Source of the DNA: Bolinopsis microptera
Taxonomy: Eukaryota > Ctenophora > Tentaculata > Lobata > Bolinopsidae
NCBI RefSeq assembly: GCF_026151205.1
Contig: NC_087072.1
Coordinates: 6,558,084 to 6,622,083, forward strand
DNA length: 64,000 nt
Direction: 5' to 3'
Below, in pieces: positions 25,013-37,032 of this stretch. Under the pieces are notes generated by a model that made no database searches, was not told the DNA's origin, and saw only the letters and a program-made list of their open reading frames with translations. Within the stretch, counting starts at the first letter, position 1, and the number at the start of each line of letters is the position of its first letter. The position numbers and the translations under genes are program-made.

Positions 25013-25524
25013 GTACATGAAGCTCGCATGTCAGGTCCTTAATTAACCATCAATTAACCCTGGAGCTTGGTTCAGCACCTAATGCAATTACTTTAAAGGA
25101 TGATGTTAATTGTTAATTAGGCTGGCTATCAGACTTTAGTGGGCATACTGTCAAAATGTCGCCGAATGCGACTTTATAGCAGGGTGTAAAGAGGGACATT
25201 TCTGATCAGACGTGTATTGAGAATTGAGCTGACACATTTCCAATTACAAATTTGTTTTGTTGAGGCTTGTTTACAGTCTGTCAAAATAGAGTGAAAAAGG
25301 ACATGTAAATAGTGAGACATGAGTAATGGGTGAAAACGTCTTTAGTCAATCTCAATTCCCCAATCAAGAGTTGAGCATTCATCACAAGACACAAATGTGA
25401 CTGTTCGAAAAAAAACCCATTTAAAATAATTGAAATGCGGTAAGTTTACAATATCAAATTACATAATATTGTTCGCCCATCATCAGACCTGGTGACTCAT
25501 ATGACAGACAGCTACACTATCTGC

Positions 25525-27357
25525 CTAAACCTTAAACCGTGGACTTGGAGGATCATTAAGCATCGTCTGACGGTTCGTCAATCTTTCATCCAATCTGACG
25601 TGTTTTGTTTTGACGCAGGTCTCAACCTCCTCCCTCGACATACTGTCCTCATACCTTTCCGCTTTGATCCTCAATTCACAGAGTTTACTTATGGCAGCGT
25701 AGCGCAGTGGTTTCCCTTGTAGTTTGGGGTCTTGTTGTATCAATGTCTGGAGTCCGGTCGTGTAGCACGCAGACGTTAACGAATTACCTGCAGGTGGTGG
25801 GTCAGAAAAAACCCGTAAAACTTGTATATGAATCGGTACTTGATGTGTGATGATAAGCTGAAATTGTTTTGTTTTGTAATAAATTTTCAACACATTCGAT
25901 GTACTTACTATCTTACTATGTGAAATTCGTTTGCAACGACACTTACCTGATAACGTTGCTTCCAGAATACCAATCGATGGCTCACTATTTTGATATTGAC
26001 TATCTTCACCAACTCTGGTTTTATCCTCATCTTTCCGTTCATCTGTAGAGCTTTTCAATTTATCTGGAAGGTTATGAAGCACTCCTTTGCCGTCGATGGA
26101 ACTTTTTCGAAATGACGGGTGATGACGGGGCAGGTCCCTTACGTCTAAATGCGGATGATAGATATGAGGATTTTGAAACACTGTGTATTATATGTGGTCA
26201 AAACTCAATCCAGCTTATCAAATTTCACAAACTTCAAATATATTTTACCTGCAAGGATATGTTGCTGAGCTCTGTCATTCAGTTCTACCATTTCACTGTT
26301 TCGTTTATTGCTTAAATCGGCACCCTCGACCGATTCCAACACGTCATCAGGCACACTAGTTCCACCATATCCAATTTCAGGATCAGATATTGGTTCAGGT
26401 ACACCAATCATACTGAATCCATGGCTATTTGAAAGTGAAATGTCGGATTTTGTTGAAGACCTTCCACTTCTCGGTTCCTCGTCATTTGCGAATTCATCTT
26501 GCAATTGTGTACTTCCTAAAAGAATATATTCCATGGATTGTGGCAGTTAGCTATTATCTCAGTAAATGTAAAATCTTTAAACCACCGAACCCCACTTTTT
26601 GGTTCAGGAAACAACTATTATTTTTAAACACTGCTTTGGTCGTAAATTTTAAACTTGAAACTTTATTTTATTCCCACCCTTTAATTTCGCTGATATGGTA
26701 CCAAGGGTTGTATTCTTGCTTCTGATTCGTTGATTAAAACAATACACGAACTCTTCGTATCTTTGTGCTGTCTGAAATACGAACCATATAAAAGTTTTTT
26801 CGTATATCATAATGCTGCATGAAATTTGTTCATGAATGGTCAAGAAAAGCCTCACACACTTGTCTGTTGATAAAGTAACCGTCGTTAGAGGTAAGCTAGT
26901 TAGATAGTTAGTTGCAGTTCTTTTAAATAACTAAAAACTCGTGAGACCTATGGAATGTGATGTGGCATTGGCAGTTCAATGATCTATTAAAAAAATCTCC
27001 GAAAATAATAAATTGGAATTTTCTACCATCTCAGATTTTTATTCTGCGTTACGACATTACAATACTAGGAACATGGGAATATGAAACTGAGAAATAAAAT
27101 TCTGAAATTTAAATTCTTTACTTGGCAAATATTTATGTTTTAGCTTTAAAAATGAAACTTCTTACATCTAGAAGGGAAAATGTCTCGAGCGAATGGGCTA
27201 TCAAAGTATAAATCTGATCACTACTGATAGTTTCATTAATCTCCCGCATCTTTGCAATTCTCATGTCAATGGACAAACGAAGGCGAGATATGTATTCATC
27301 ACACTCACGAAGTATCTCTTCATTGTTGGACTGATCTACTGATATTGACAATGACAT
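25525..27357 (-). CDS. Uncharacterised protein, five exons, 349 aa
   Basis: Function not recognised. Exons on the minus strand: 27357-27166 (ATG), 26771-26678, 26515-26249, 26180-25947 and 25787-25525 (TAA). All junctions are GT-AG and in phase. Residues 1-95 look helical and charged (EEILRECDEYISRLRLSID, then TAQRYEEFVYCFNQRI), possibly a coiled coil. The middle is Ser/Asp/Glu-rich and probably disordered (SGRSSTKSDISLS, VPDDVLESVEG). Later parts are His/Pro- and Lys-rich (NPHIYHPHLDVRDLPRHHP). The last exon has a more ordered stretch (LQTLIQQDPKLQGKPLRYAA, then ISKLCELRIKAERY). There is no signal peptide and no membrane helix, so a soluble intracellular protein is likely. The donor of exon 2 (AAAGG|GTGGGA) is the weakest junction; an in-phase alternative at G|GTACCA exists. 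Confidence 0.65.
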
Positions 27358-27640
27358 TGTAATAGATCGAGGTTTGACTAAGAGGAGTTATACGAAACGT
27401 GAAAATCTGTAAAATCTGATATTATATATGTAAAATCTGATATTATATATCCAAAAGAGTCGTCAAAGTTGCTCCTTTATAAATTCACCAAATACTTTTT
27501 ACCACATTTTAGGATTTTACAGGAGCAATGATATCTTTGATATTATCTTAATCATATTTGAGATAACATTGCTTTGGAACTGCGATTAAAATAAAATTAA
27601 AACAATTATTTTTTAATTGCATTCTTGTGAGTATTAATAT

Positions 27641-27700
27641 TACATCAGCACTATAAAATACATCTGAAGATGAAATACCAGTCCTTTCTCAAATATATAT
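27641..27700 (-). promoter_or_regulatory. Conserved 3'-flank element downstream of cluster copy A
   Basis: A block containing, on the plus strand, ATATTACATCAGCACTATAA and then ATACATCTGAAGATGAAATA lies just past the stop of every gene in the cluster (also about 30205, 32771, 41053 and 47401; the last two are progressively more diverged). It is probably the 3' UTR or a 3'-end processing region. Conservation outside the exons implies function or recent duplication. Confidence 0.5.
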
Positions 27701-27767
27701 AAATAAACTGTTTCCATTCGTTTGAGATGTCTTGTGTCTTTCAACTGGGGTTTCTATCGCGAGTACT

Positions 27768-29938
27768 TTATGCGCATTCGGGTCGGTTAGCGGAGTAAAC
27801 CTGAAAAATATCGCCATTAATGGCCAGTTTTGTTGCATTGATTATGTTAACCAGTTTTCTTACGATATTCATTAAATGTTATAAACTTGATTATGATGCT
27901 TTGATTAGATTATCAAGAAATGAAAAGACTGCTTTGTATTTGGGGGTTATCGCCCCTATGGAATGATAAAAGATAAAAAATACTTACTGCGCTGACACAG
28001 CCGAACTCTTCGACAACTCTATCTCTGATTGCCTTAGCTTCAGCAAGACCAGATGCACTCAGACCAGATCCGACAGCAGCTCCGTATGATTCAAGGGCAT
28101 CGCTGTAGTTAGCGATAACGTAGTCGTAAGCCTGATAAGTAAATTTTAATTGGAGCAACTTTGGTTTATTGTAAATAAGCCTTCAATCAAGTACCAATAC
28201 GGTTTAAATTATCCGTAGCATTGATATATTGGAATTGAAATGGAAAATCCTGCGAATCCTTGAGAGAATAGAAATAAAAGCAGGGAAATAGGAAATCTTT
28301 GCAATTCACAGTCGAAGAATTTAACTTACCACGATTCCCCTTCGGACAACCTTCTCGATACAGCATGGCAGCTGGTTCCTGGCGAAGTAGGATGCAGCAC
28401 GGGACTGGCATTCACCGCAGAATTCAGAGGCATCATCACATCCACCACCGTTCATGTGCCCGAAGATACCCTCAAGGAATCTGGCAGTAGAGCTGGTACA
28501 TCCATCATCACACCATCCCTTGGCGAGAGCTTGAGCTTCTGCAGCAGCAGCAGAGGCATCAGATTTGACACCCTCGGTGAGGTGCTCCTCGATGAAGTCT
28601 TGGATATCGTCAGCACTGGAGAATCGGTCAAGAGCCTGAGGATGAAAAATAATTTAGACTATGATATTGTTTAATCATATGGCTTAGCTAAACTATTCAC
28701 TATTTATTAATGAAACGCTTTGTTGAACATCGTTTGCTATAAATTAACTTGAAATCAGTTAAAAGCAACATAATATTGACATAAAGATGGTGAATTTTAT
28801 GTATCAGTTACTAACCATGGATGCGAGGTCTCCGAGGAGAGAACCCTTGCTAGATTTTGCGAAAGCTGCAGCTTTGTCTTCAAAGTTCTCCTTGTAGGCA
28901 GACTCGGCAGCATCGATGGTATCTTGTACGAAGTCAGCATTTGCTGCCTTGCATGCCTGTAAACGTATAAGCTGTTATTTGATTTGTCAATGCAATAGTA
29001 TCAATTAATGTAGAATTATTCCAACATGACCTATAAGTCACTAAAACAATTAACTTTCTACTTGATTTTAGAACAGATTACAATATGTTATGTTCCACAA
29101 ATATAATAAATTTGTGGGATATCGGATATTATAATTAGAAGGAAGTATTAATTGTGTTAAAAGTTACCTCCATAGCGGCGCTGACTTGGAGGAAACATCC
29201 ACGGGCCTGAGCACAAGCAAGGTTGCCGAGTTCCTCCATGTTGGATACATCAGAGGCCAGTTGTCCGTAGTTGACAACGTCTGAGTCGTAGTGGCTGGCA
29301 GCTTGGAGTCCGTAGCAAGTGGCTGAAATATTGTGGTTATAAATAATGTGCAATGAATTCTATGTTTAAGAGATACTGAAAGTAATATTTCTTTCTCATA
29401 GAAAGTGATCAGGGATTCAGGGTATACTGTGTATACTGTATAGACTATAGACAGATAGGGGACACTGTTACATTAAAGACTAAAGTGGTCTTAAGCGAGA
29501 AAATCACAAGCATTTTTAGAAAGAAACAAAACTTAGAAGTTATGTTATTCAGACCTTGTTTGACGATAGCTTTGCATTTTCCGGAAAGGGCGACAGAATC
29601 AAAATCAAATCCAGGGCAGGAGTTTCTAAAATGTATTCAGTTGTTAATGTTGTGCTATCGATCATGTGGAAAGCAAATGTCGATTGATGATATAACTATG
29701 TACCATTTGATTGTGAGAAAACCTAAAATTATATATATTGCATGATACACGAAAAATGATTGTATGACTATGGCTTAAATTTAAAACCTAATAAGATGTA
29801 ATTTTAGTCTTACCCGAAGATAGCTGCGGATCCTACACGAGCAGCAGCAAATGCAGCATTGATATCCCTTTTATTAACTCCCTTGCAGAGATTTCCGAAT
29901 GCAACGCCAACAATGGCAAGGAAGATGATAGCCCTCAT
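27768..29938 (-). CDS. Cluster copy A: secreted Cys-rich 324-aa protein of an unrecognised family
   Basis: Seven exons on the minus strand, all GT-AG and in phase: 29938-29814, 29625-29555, 29322-29168, 28956-28816, 28635-28330, 28131-27988 and 27800-27768. The start is the ATG of MRAIIFLAIVGVAFG, a clear signal peptide likely cut just before NLCKG. The mature protein has about 16 Cys, among them NSCPGF, ATCYG, WCDDGC, GGGC, FCGECQS and LPCC, and it ends VYSANRPECA. Sequence between the Cys is Ala-, Asp- and Glu-rich and reads as amphipathic helices (SSADDIQDFIEEHL; ANADFVQDTIDAAE). There is no membrane segment or GPI-type tail, so a secreted disulphide-stabilised helical protein is expected. 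It is nearest the downstream edge of the cluster. Its ATG is only about 405 bp from the stop of copy B, and no TATA/GATA block is seen between them. I know of no family with this pattern. Confidence 0.9.
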
Positions 29939-30343
29939 GATGAGATAATGCCTATGTACATGTTAAAAGTTAGATAATTAAAATAAAATGATAGAGTTTC
30001 AACATAAGGATAGAGTTCACATTAAAATCCATTCCTGTAAAATCCGTTTGGTTAAATTTGAACCAAACTGACCTAATTTAACTAGCAATCAGTTCTTCTT
30101 AAATCGTAAATACAGTTATAAATCTCAATATTATTTAACATCATAATATGCCTATGGGAATGTTATTTGAATAAAACAATAATATTATGAGGTTGCATTC
30201 TAGTAAGTAATAATATTACATCAGCACTATAAAATACATCTGAAGATGAAATACCAGTCCTTTCTCAAATATATATAAATAAACTGTTTCCATTCGTTTG
30301 AGATGTCTTGAGTCTTTCAACTGGGGTTTCTATCGCGAGTACT

Positions 30344-32541
30344 TTATGCGCATTCGGGTCGGTTAGCGGAGTAAACCTGAAAAATATCGCCATTAATGGC
30401 CAGTTTTGTTGCATTGATTATGTTAACCAGTTTTCTTACGATATTCATTAAATGTTATAAACTTGATTATGATGCTTTGAAAAGATTATCAAGAAATGAA
30501 AAGACTGCTTTGTATTTGGGGGTTATCGCCCCTATGGAATGATAAAAGATAAAAAATACTTACTGCGCTGACACAGCCGAACTCTTCGACAACTCTATCT
30601 CTGATTGCCTTAGCTTCAGCAAGACCAGATGCACTCAGACCAGATCCGACAGCAGCTCCGTATGATTCAAGGGCATCGCTGTAGTTAGCGATAACGTAGT
30701 CGTAAGCCTGATAAGTAAATTTTAATTGGAGCAACTTTGGTTTATTGTAAATAAGCCTTCAATCAAGTACCAATACGGTTTAAATTATCCGTAGCATTGA
30801 TATATTGGAATTGAAATGGAAAATCCTGCGAATCCTTGAGAGAATAGAAATAAAAGCAGGGAAATAGGAAATCTTTGCAATTCACAGTCGAAGAATTTAA
30901 CTTACCACGATTCCCCTTCGGACAACCTTCTCGATACAGCATGGCAGCTGGTTCCTGGCGAAGTAGGATGCAGCACGGGACTGGCATTCACCGCAGAATT
31001 CAGAGGCATCATCACATCCACCACCGTTCATGTGCCCGAAGATACCCTCAAGGAATCTGGCAGTAGAGCTGGTACATCCATCATCACACCATCCCTTGGC
31101 GAGAGCTTGAGCTTCTGCAGCAGCAGCAGAGGCATCAGATTTGACACCCTCGGTGAGGTGCTCCTCGATGAAGTCTTGGATATCGTCAGCACTGGAGAAT
31201 CGGTCAAGAGCCTGAGGATGAAAAATAATTTAGACTATGATATTGTTTAATCATATGGCTTAGCTAAACTATTCACTATTTATTAATGAAACGCTTTGTT
31301 GAACATCGTTTGCTATAAATTAACTTGAAATCAGTTAAAAGCAACATAATATTGACATAAAGATGGTGAATTTTATGTATCAGTTACTAACCATGGATGC
31401 GAGGTCTCCGAGGAGAGAACCCTTGCTAGATTTTGCGAAAGCTGCAGCTTTGTCTTCAAAGTTCTCCTTGTAGGCAGACTCGGCAGCATCGATGGTATCT
31501 TGTACGAAGTCAGCATTTGCTGCCTTGCATGCCTGTAAACGTATAAGCTGTTATTTGATTTGTCAATGCAATAGTATCAATTTATGTAGAATTATTCCAA
31601 CATGACCTATAAGTCACTAAAACAATTAACTTTCTACTTGATTTTAGAACAGATTACAATATGTAATGTTCCACAAATATAATAAATTTGTGGGATATCG
31701 GATATTATAATTAGAAGGAAGTATTAATTGTGTTAAAAGTTACCTCCATAGCGGCGCTGACTTGGAGGAAACATCCACGGGCCTGAGCACAAGCAAGGTT
31801 GCCGAGTTCCTCCATGTTGGATACATCAGAGGCCAGTTGTCCGTAGTTGACAACGTCTGAGTCGTAGTGGCTGGCAGCTTGGAGTCCGTAGCAAGTGGCT
31901 GAAATATTGTGGTTACAAATAATGTGCAATGAATTTTATGTTTAAGAGATACTGAAAGTAATATTTCTTTCTCATAGAAAGTGATCAGGGATTCAGGGTA
32001 TACTGTGTATACTGTATAGACTATAGACAGATAGGGGACACTGTTGTATTAAAGACTAAAGTGGTCTTAAGCGAGAAAATCACAAGAATTTTTAGAAAGA
32101 AACAAAACTTAGAAGTTATGTTATTCACACCTTGTTTGACGATAGCTTTGCATTTTCCGGAAAGGGCGACAGAATCAAAATCAAATCCAGGGCAGGAGTT
32201 TCTAAAATGTATTCTGTTGTTAGTAATAGTATCGTATCAGTGATTATGTGGATGAAAATGATTCTGATAAGAATTACACGATTGAAACTCATTAAAGCGC
32301 GTACACTTAAACGTAAAAAATACATCCATCTACCATTATAAGAACCTAAACATTATTTATATTGCACGATATGAAAAAATAATTAAAAATTGTAAAAGAT
32401 ATCATTTTATTTTTACCCGAAGATAGCTGCGGATCCTACACGAGCAGCAGCAAATGCAGCACTGATATCCCTTTTATTAACTCCCTTGCAGAGATTTCCG
32501 AATGCAACGCCAACAATGGCAAGGAAGATGATAGCCCTCAT
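30344..32541 (-). CDS. Cluster copy B: near-identical paralogue of copy A, 324 aa
   Basis: Exons on the minus strand: 32541-32417, 32201-32131, 31898-31744, 31532-31392, 31211-30906, 30707-30564 and 30376-30344. By eye the protein differs from copy A by a single residue: residue 27 is Ser instead of Asn, in the KRDI(N/S)AA stretch of exon 1. Copy C also has Ser there, so copy A is the changed one. Intron 1 (between 32201 and 32417) is longer and rearranged relative to copy A. The 5' flank to the stop of copy C is only about 362 bp and shows no recognisable TATA element, so expression may depend on readthrough from copy C or on a cryptic promoter. Confidence 0.9.
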
Positions 32542-32903
32542 GATAAGATTATACCTATGTACATTGATGGGTTAATTCTCCAAGTTGAAACAAAAAATAT
32601 GAGTAAAATATCAAAATCTCTCTTCTAAAGTTAAATGACGTAGTACAATCATCAATCATTTATTGCTAATTTCATACATAATATTATAAATCTTTATCTT
32701 ATTTTAGATTGAATTCCTATGGAACTATGATTTGAATAAAACAATCATATTATGAGTTGCATTCTTGTGAGTAATAATATTACATCAGCACTATAAAAGT
32801 CCGTTCTCAAATACCAGTCCGTTCTCAAATATATATAGATAAACTGTTTCCATTCATTTAAGATGTTTTGATTCTTTTAACTGGGGATTCTGTCGCGAAT
32901 AGT

Positions 32904-35181
32904 TTATGCACATTCAGGTCGGTTAGCGGAGTAAACCTGAAAATACCGCAATTAATGGACAATTTTTTAAGCATAATGTTACTGAATTTTCTTTAATTAT
33001 TCATTAAAAGTTATAAACAAACTATGATGCTTTGATACAGATCTAAGAAGATAGTATTGAAAATGTTTTAACACCTCAGAACTGTGTATTACTACAGCTC
33101 AACCTGCTCATTCTGACTAATTGGGAATTTAAACTCTTGATACAGATAAGATTATCAAGGAATGAAAAGACTGCTTTACTTTGAGGGTTATAGTCCATAA
33201 TCCATATGAAATGATAAAAATTATAATACTTACTGCGCTGACACAACCGAATTCTTCGACAACTCTATCTCTGATTGCCTGAGCCTCAGCGAGACCGCTT
33301 GCACTCAGACCACCTCCGACAGCAGCTCCGTATGATTCAAGGGCTTCGCTGTAGTTAGCGATAACGTAGTCGTAAGCCTGAATAATCAAATTGTAATAGA
33401 TTCAACTGTAATTCATTGAACATTAGACGATGGATATCAATCAAAGAGCAATACGGTTTGAAATTATTCCCAATATTGAAGTATTGAAATTGAAGTAAGG
33501 TTTTTGTAATTCGCAGTCGAAAAATATTACTCACCACGATTCCCCTCTGGACGACCTTCTCAATACAGCATGGCAATTGGTTCCTGGCGAAGTAGGATGC
33601 AGCACGGGACTGGCATTCACCGCAGAATTCGGAGGCATCATCACATCCACCACCGTTCATGTGCCCGAAGATACCCTCGAGGAATCTGGCAGTAGAGCTG
33701 GTACATCCATCATCACACCATCCCTTGGCGAGAGCTTGAGCTTCTTCAGCAGCAGCAGAGGCATCAGATTTGACACCCTCGGTGAGGTGCTCCTCAATGA
33801 AGTCTTGGATATCGTCAGCACTGGAGAATCGGTCAAGAGCCTGAGGATGAAAAATTATTTAGACTATGATAGTGTATAATCATTTGGCTTAGCTATAATA
33901 TTCATTATTCATTAATAAAACAATATGATGATCATTATTTGCTTCGAATTAACCTGGAATCAGCTGAAGCAACATAGTAATAACATTAAGATCGTGACAA
34001 ATTGTATGTATCAACTACTAACCATGGAAGCGAGGTCTCCGAGGAGAGATCCCTTGCTAGATTTGGCGAAAGCTGCAACCTTGTCTTCGAAGTTCTCCTT
34101 GTAGGCAGACTCGGCAGCATCGATGGTATCTTGTACGAAGTCAGCATTTGCTGCCTTGCATGCCTGTAAACGTATCAGGTGTTATTTGATTTGTCAATGC
34201 AATAGTATCAATTTAATTACAATATGTTCTCGTCCACAAATATAATAAATTTGTGGGATATCTGATATTAGAAGGAAGTATTAATTGTGTTAAAAGTTAC
34301 CTCCATAGCGGCGCTGACTTGAAGGAAACATCCACGGGCCTGAGCACAAGCAAGGTTGCCGAGTTTCTCCATGTTGGATACATCAGAGGCCAGTTGTCCG
34401 TAGTTGACAACGTCTGAGTCGTAGTGGCTGGCAGCTTTGAGTCCGTAGCAAGTGGCTGAAATATTGTAGTTATAAATAATGTACAAAAAATTTCACGTTT
34501 GCAGGATAAGGAGATGCTGAAAGTAATAGCTCTTCCCCATACAAAGTGATCATGGTATATAATTGTGGTATATTGTGCAATCACATTGAGGTCACTGTCG
34601 CATAAAAATGGTCCAAAGCAAGGAAAATAACAAGTAATTTAAGTGAAAGACTTAAACGTTCTGTAATTAATACCTTGTTTGACGATAGCTTTGCATTCTC
34701 CGGAAAGGGCAACAGAATCAAAATCAAATCCAGGGCAGGAGTTTCTGAAATGTATTCAGTTGTTAATCATGTTGTCCTATCGATCATTTGGAATGCAAAT
34801 GTTGATTGTTGATATAACTATGTACCATTTGATTTCGAGAAAACCTAAAACTATTTCATCAGTGATCATGAGTTTCAATATGATTCTGATAAGAAGCACT
34901 GGATTGAACCTTTTACCTTATTGAAATATAAGGTAAATGTAAACCTTAAAGTTAATATATACACCCATCCTTGATTATAAAAAACCCAGAAATTATTTAT
35001 TTTGCACGATGCACAAAAAATAATTAAAGATTCTAAAAATATTATCTTAATCTTACCCGAAGATAGCTGCGGATCCTACACGAGCAGCAGCAAATGCAGC
35101 ACTGATATCCCTTTTATTAACTCCCTTGCAGAGATTTCCGAATGCAACGCCAACAATGGCAAGGAAGATGATAGCCCTCAT
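32904..35181 (-). CDS. Cluster copy C: secreted Cys-rich 324-aa paralogue, first gene of the C-B-A group
   Basis: Exons on the minus strand: 35181-35057, 34744-34674, 34455-34301, 34163-34023, 33840-33535, 33377-33234 and 32936-32904, with the same seven lengths as the other copies. Changes from copy A are scattered and conservative: YSEALESY and GGGLSASGLAEAQ in exon 6, KVVQRGIV at the end of exon 5, NMEKLGN in exon 3, and AEEAQ in place of AAEAQ in exon 5. The cysteines that I checked are kept. Purifying selection therefore seems to act on the product. Unlike A and B it has a complete upstream promoter block at 35485-35567. Confidence 0.9.
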
Positions 35182-35484
35182 GATGAGATAACGCCTAATA
35201 TATAATATCGTTGAGAAAATAGTAACGATCAAAATTCGAGGTTAAAATACAAATACTGAGAAGATAAACACGTTGTAACAAATCCAAAGACAGTGGTTAT
35301 CTAAGCGAATATTTAAAGTCTTATGAAGGCAGCCACCTAAGACAAACGGAACTAAAACCTATCACCCATCTGGAACAGTTAGACAAAGCAATCTAGCAAC
35401 AGTTTGCAGGGAGACCACCGTCTTATCAGCTGACCACCGTAAACTGGTGGTGCTGAAGAATAATGGGCTACTGGGGGAGAGAGT

Positions 35485-35567
35485 CCGATATAAATACTGG
35501 GTAGCACACGGGGCAACGCGTGGCTAGCCTAGGTCTTGATGTCCGGTGGATAATTGGATAATTTCAT
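35485..35567 (-). promoter_or_regulatory. Promoter of cluster copy C
   Basis: On the minus strand: AATTATCCAATTATC, CACCGGACATCAAGACCTAG, then a TATA element TATTTATA (complement of TATAAATA at 35489-35496) about 310 bp before the ATG. The order is GATA-type site, CCGG-ATC-CCTA block, TATA, the same order as upstream of copies D and E. Confidence 0.6.
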
Positions 35568-36140
35568 ATCACAAATATTTCTAATTGAACCGATTCTCAT
35601 TCACTGAGTATTTGTGCAGGTCTGCAGATAAGTTTGCTGTATGCATGCTGCAAGGACTCTGATAACAATTTGGAAATAAGAGCCTGCAAGGCTATATACG
35701 TTGCAAAAAGTCAATTTTCTGATAAGGCAGCAAAGCCATAATTAATATATTTACTATTTCCGGTAGATTAATTTGGATACATGGATAACTCAATAATATG
35801 CAGGACTTTTACAAAAACTGAAAATAAATAATAATTTTTATTTGGAAAATACAATATTCCACTCAATGGCGTAATGTTGCCTGTTTGGCTGAAAAAGCGC
35901 CTCCTCCCCTTTTGGCGCCCCTTCCTAAAATTGAACAAATTAGATGATTTTCGAGGATACGCCGGTAAAATCTCTAAAAAAGTGTGTTTCTAGAGCAAAA
36001 CGCGCAGTTTTGCTAGTACCGTAGGTAAGTTGGGGTTCATGGTTTTTGTCCGTTTTTGTCCGTTCGGTACCCTATATTTTCAAAACGGACAAAAATTAGG
36101 GCGTACAAAAACGGACAAAAATGGAAATAATATTTAGATG
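35568..36140. other. Intergenic, nothing recognised
   Basis: Upstream flank of copy C followed by unique AT-rich sequence. Around 36045-36120 a short phrase, ACGGACAAAAA, is repeated in both orientations. Confidence 0.5.
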
Positions 36141-37032
36141 CTTCCTCCTTCTCCTTAGTCCTCCTCCTCATCCTCCTCCTTCCTCCTCATCAGTTCTCCT
36201 CCTCAGTCCTCCTCATCCTCCTCCTCCTCATAGTCGTACTTGTCATCCTCGTCCTCCTCATTCTTCATCGTCCTTCTCCTCCTCGTCCTCCTCAGTCCTC
36301 GTTCTCCTCATCCTCCTCCTCCTCCTTAGTCCTCTTCCTCAGTCCTCCTCAGTCCTCCTCCTCCTCCTCTCAGTCCTCCTCCTCATCCTCCTCTTAGCCT
36401 CCCCCTCCCCCATTCTCCTCCTCCTCCTCATCATCCTCCTCAGTCCTCCTCAGTCATCCTCATCCTGATCCTCCTCCTCCTTCTCAGTCCTCCTCCTCCT
36501 GATCCTCCTCAGTCTTGCTCAGTTCTCCTCATTCCTCCTCCTCTTCCTCGTCAGTCCTCCTCGTCAGTCCTCCTCCTCCTCCCTCTCCTCCTCCTCCTCC
36601 TCCTCTTCCTCCTCCTCCTCCTCCTCAGTCCTCCTTCTCCTCCTCAGTCTCCCCCCAGTCCTCCTCCTCCTCCCCCTCCTCCTCCTCCTCCTCTTCCTCT
36701 TCCTCTTCTTAAGTCCTCCTTCTCATCCTCCTCCTTCCTCCTCATCAGTCCTCCTCATCAGTCCTCCTCCTCATCCTCATCTTCCTCATAATCGCCCTCA
36801 GTCTTCATCGTCCTCCTCCTCCTTAGTCCTCCTCCTCCAGCCTCCTCCTCCTCCTCCTTCTCAGTCCTCCTCCTCCTCCACCTCAGTCCTCCTCCTCCTC
36901 CTCCTCCTCCTCCTCCTCCTCCTCCTCCTCCTCCTCCTCCTCCTCCTCCTCCTCCTCCTCCTCCTCCTCCTCCTCCTCCTCCTCCTCCTCCTCCTCTTCC
37001 TCAGTTCTCCTACTTCTCCTCCTCAGTCCTCG
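36141..37032. repeat. About 0.9-kb imperfect (TCC)n / (GGA)n microsatellite
   Basis: Nearly pure pyrimidine on the plus strand: TCC triplets with interspersed CAG/TCAG phrases, becoming a perfect CTC/TCC run from about 36891 to 36990. Open frames across it (Ser/Pro-rich on plus, poly-Glu on minus) are by-products of the repeat, not genes. Confidence 0.95.

Larger units (their letters stand above)
27640..32760 (-). repeat. Tandem duplication, 2,576-bp period, containing copies A and B
   Basis: Exons 2-7 and their introns repeat at a constant offset of 2,576 bp (for example 27768 and 30344, 28330 and 30906, 29555 and 32131), with near identity even in introns. Only intron 1 and the 5' flank differ in length. 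This indicates a recent unequal crossover or gene conversion. Confidence 0.9.

Noticed and set aside
25692-25712. tRNA A-box-like TAGCGCAGTGG
   Set aside because: It lies in a coding exon and no B-box or cloverleaf follows.
28299-28674. Plus-strand frames repeated in copies A, B and C
   Set aside because: Antisense shadows of the conserved exon 5 of the cluster genes.
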